The position numbers and the translations under genes are program-made. A DNA stretch of 64,000 nucleotides from contig OZ248397.1 in the NCBI GenBank assembly GCA_965234475.1, positions 744,001 through 808,000 on the forward strand, written 5' to 3'. The notes below the pieces were generated by a model that was given only the letters and a program-made list of their open reading frames with translations, did no database searches and was not told where the DNA came from. Positions 62,634 to 64,000 of the stretch are shown piece by piece. Source of the DNA: Methylopumilus sp947499625. GTDB lineage: Bacteria > Pseudomonadota > Gammaproteobacteria > Burkholderiales > Methylophilaceae. Position 1 is the first letter of the stretch, and each line of letters opens with the position of its first letter.

Positions 62634-63323
62634 TTATTTGTGACTACTAGCTGCCGCATACATAAGCTCAGCTCTCTTCCAATCCAGCTGAGTGTCGATA
62701 TCAATAGCACGCCAATTAGGTATAAGGTAAGCTAGCCCGCCATTATGAATGCTTTTATTATTAAGCCAAGCCTCAACTTTGCCCCAATAAAACTGGCCGG
62801 CATCAAAGTAAGCTGGTGGAAGATCTTGAGTTCTTATTAACTGGAATTCTGGGAAATAAGGCTCCGTAATCTCACTGTTTAATAACTTAAGTGATCGCTG
62901 AATAGCTGAAGAATATTCAGCAATCGAAAAGCAATAATCAGCCTCGCTAATATTTAATTTAAGAAATGATTCTTTTATATCCTCTAATCTAATGAATGGG
63001 CTGCAGGGATAAATACAGCAAGCTAGATTAAAATTCCAGCCAAGATTAATGCATGTCTGAATTGCATGAGCAATCACTGGTATTGTTGAAATATGATCGT
63101 CAGATAATTCAGCACTTCGAATAAATGGGATTTCAGCTCCAAATGTCTTCGCTATTTCTGCAATTTCTTGATCGTCAGTTGATACAATAACATGTTCAAA
63201 AAGACCCGATTTTTTTGCTGCGTTAATAGCATAGCCAATAATTGGAATGCCGCAAAACTCTTTTATATTTTTCCGGGGTATTCGCTTACTACCTCCTCGA
63301 GCAGGAATAATAGCAATATTCAT
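62634..63323 (-). CDS. pseF: CMP-pseudaminic acid synthetase (PseF), cytidylyltransferase
   Basis: A 229-residue CMP-sugar synthetase. The nucleotide-binding ARGGSKRIPRKNIKEF starts at residue 8, followed by VIVSTDDQEIAEIA and CCIYPCSPF. It activates the nine-carbon acid with CTP. The next gene, pseC, overlaps its start by 4 bp (ATGA). NeuA of sialic acid or the legionaminic LegF would look alike; PseC next door favours pseudaminic acid. Confidence 0.85.
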   Translation of the reverse strand: MNIAIIPARGGSKRIPRKNIKEFCGIPIIGYAINAAKKSGLFEHVIVSTDDQEIAEIAKTFGAEIPFIRSAELSDDHISTIPVIAHAIQTCINLGWNFNLACCIYPCSPFIRLEDIKESFLKLNISEADYCFSIAEYSSAIQRSLKLLNSEITEPYFPEFQLIRTQDLPPAYFDAGQFYWGKVEAWLNNKSIHNGGLAYLIPNWRAIDIDTQLDWKRAELMYAAASSHK

Positions 63324-64000
63324 TTAGATATAAGTTCAAACATTAATGCTATTACTTTGTCTTGATCCGGCTCATTAATACCGGGATGCAGAGGTAAAGA
63401 AAGTGCTTCAGAGTAATATTGTTCAGCATTTGGACAATACCCTTTTTTAAAGCCCATATTTTCATAATATGGTTGACGATAAACAGGAATATAATGCAGA
63501 TTAATGAATATTCTGGAAGCATGAAATGCTTCATAAATCTGACGTTGAGTTTTATTTATTTCTTTAAGTTTTAGCCGGATCAGATATAAATGATAAGCAG
63601 AGTAAGTGTCGGAATGTTGCCACGGGAGCGTTAATGGAAAATCAGCAAACTTTTCATTATACCTTCTAACAAGATCGTGACGTTTAGTAATAAAAAAATT
63701 AAGTCTTTGCATTTGGGTTGCGCCAATAGCCGCATGAATATCTGTCATGCGATAATTAAAACCTAAAGCAATTTGCTGGTAAGCCCATATTTCCTCTAAC
63801 GGCTTTGAAGTAAAATTCTCATGGACCAATGGGTCGTTAACAACATTATTAATGTTATTGCTAGTAATGCCATGACTACGAAACAGCCGAAGTTTTCTTC
63901 CTAACATTAAATTATTAGTAATTGCCATGCCACCTTCACCGGTTGTTATAATCTTAACTGGATGAAAACTGAATATAGTAATATCAGAATAACGACAATT
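63320..64000 (-). CDS. pseC: UDP-4-amino-4,6-dideoxy-AltNAc aminotransferase PseC (C-terminal part, cut by the window)
   Basis: The frame is open to the window edge, so the gene begins outside. About 226 residues are visible. The PLP lysine is in FSFHPVKIITTGEGG, just before GMAITNN, and YRMTDIHAAIGATQM with LHYIPVYRQPYY follows, as in PseC and other DegT/DnrJ/EryC1 aminotransferases. It transfers an amino group from glutamate to the 4-keto sugar in pseudaminic-acid synthesis. Other members of this aminotransferase family would share these motifs. Confidence 0.85.
   Translation of the reverse strand, partial: NCRYSDITIFSFHPVKIITTGEGGMAITNNLMLGRKLRLFRSHGITSNNINNVVNDPLVHENFTSKPLEEIWAYQQIALGFNYRMTDIHAAIGATQMQRLNFFITKRHDLVRRYNEKFADFPLTLPWQHSDTYSAYHLYLIRLKLKEINKTQRQIYEAFHASRIFINLHYIPVYRQPYYENMGFKKGYCPNAEQYYSEALSLPLHPGINEPDQDKVIALMFELISK

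Overview
The window is an AT-rich chromosomal segment of a Gram-negative bacterium, most likely a streamlined betaproteobacterium of the Methylophilaceae type (OM43 or 'Ca. Methylopumilus'-like). The reasons are the conserved blocks ffs-dnaX-ybaB-recR, hfq-hflX-hflK-hflC-DUF2065-hisZ-purA and ndk-rlmN-ispG-hisS-yfgM-bamB-der, the use of HisZ, the BamB/BamD lipoproteins, a small 4.5S-type SRP RNA and tight, overlapping genes. The taxonomic call is an inference from gene content, not from a search.

Region 1 (1-4967): a convergent gene end, an acnB-fumA TCA-cycle operon on the minus strand, and a LON-domain protein gene on the plus strand.

Region 2 (5059-12823): an integrative element of about 7.8 kb in the 3' end of tRNA-Ser(GGA). 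It has a 15-bp direct repeat as att core, a P4-type tyrosine integrase, tandem 12-bp repeats near both ends that look like integrase arm sites, an AlpA-type regulator, a RepA-like ATPase, and an unrecognised gene convergent with int. Its cargo acts at the envelope: an outer-membrane beta-barrel, a small membrane protein and a three-gene operon of predicted secreted proteins. Two of those proteins share a C-x3-GF-x9-C-x-L-x-L motif, found three times in total.

Region 3 (12810-42801): housekeeping core. It holds tRNA-Ser, an acetaldehyde-type aldehyde dehydrogenase with a DUF779 partner, SRP RNA, dnaX with an A10 slippage run, recR, gph, ubiG, an MTA/SAH deaminase, purA, hisZ, hflC/hflK, hflX, hfq, gltX, rimO, a ZIP transporter, pgeF, rluD, bamD, der, bamB, a YfgM-like protein, an orphan pair of Opp/Dpp-type ABC ATPases, hisS, ispG, rlmN, ndk and trhO.

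Region 4 (42803-64000): a large, visibly more AT-rich surface-glycan locus. Its first minus-strand block carries glycosyltransferases, two polymerase/ligase-like membrane proteins and a Wzx-like flippase. A plus-strand cassette (50331-54984) encodes a GT-C-like membrane protein, a divergent SDR, a short FAD oxidoreductase, an HxD dioxygenase-like protein and a GtrA-like protein. The second minus-strand block has a methyltransferase, a DPM1-like glycosyltransferase, a sialyltransferase-like protein, a capsule-type protein, and then a pseudaminic-acid set: hisF-like, hisH-like, pseA-like, pseF-like and a pseC-like gene cut by the window end. The HisF-like protein lacks the first catalytic Asp of true HisF, so it probably serves sugar amidination rather than histidine synthesis.

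The best candidates for something undescribed are the FAD/SDR/GtrA/GT-C cassette, which parallels in composition the mycobacterial DprE1/DprE2 lipid-linked sugar system, and the secreted-protein operon of the integrative element.
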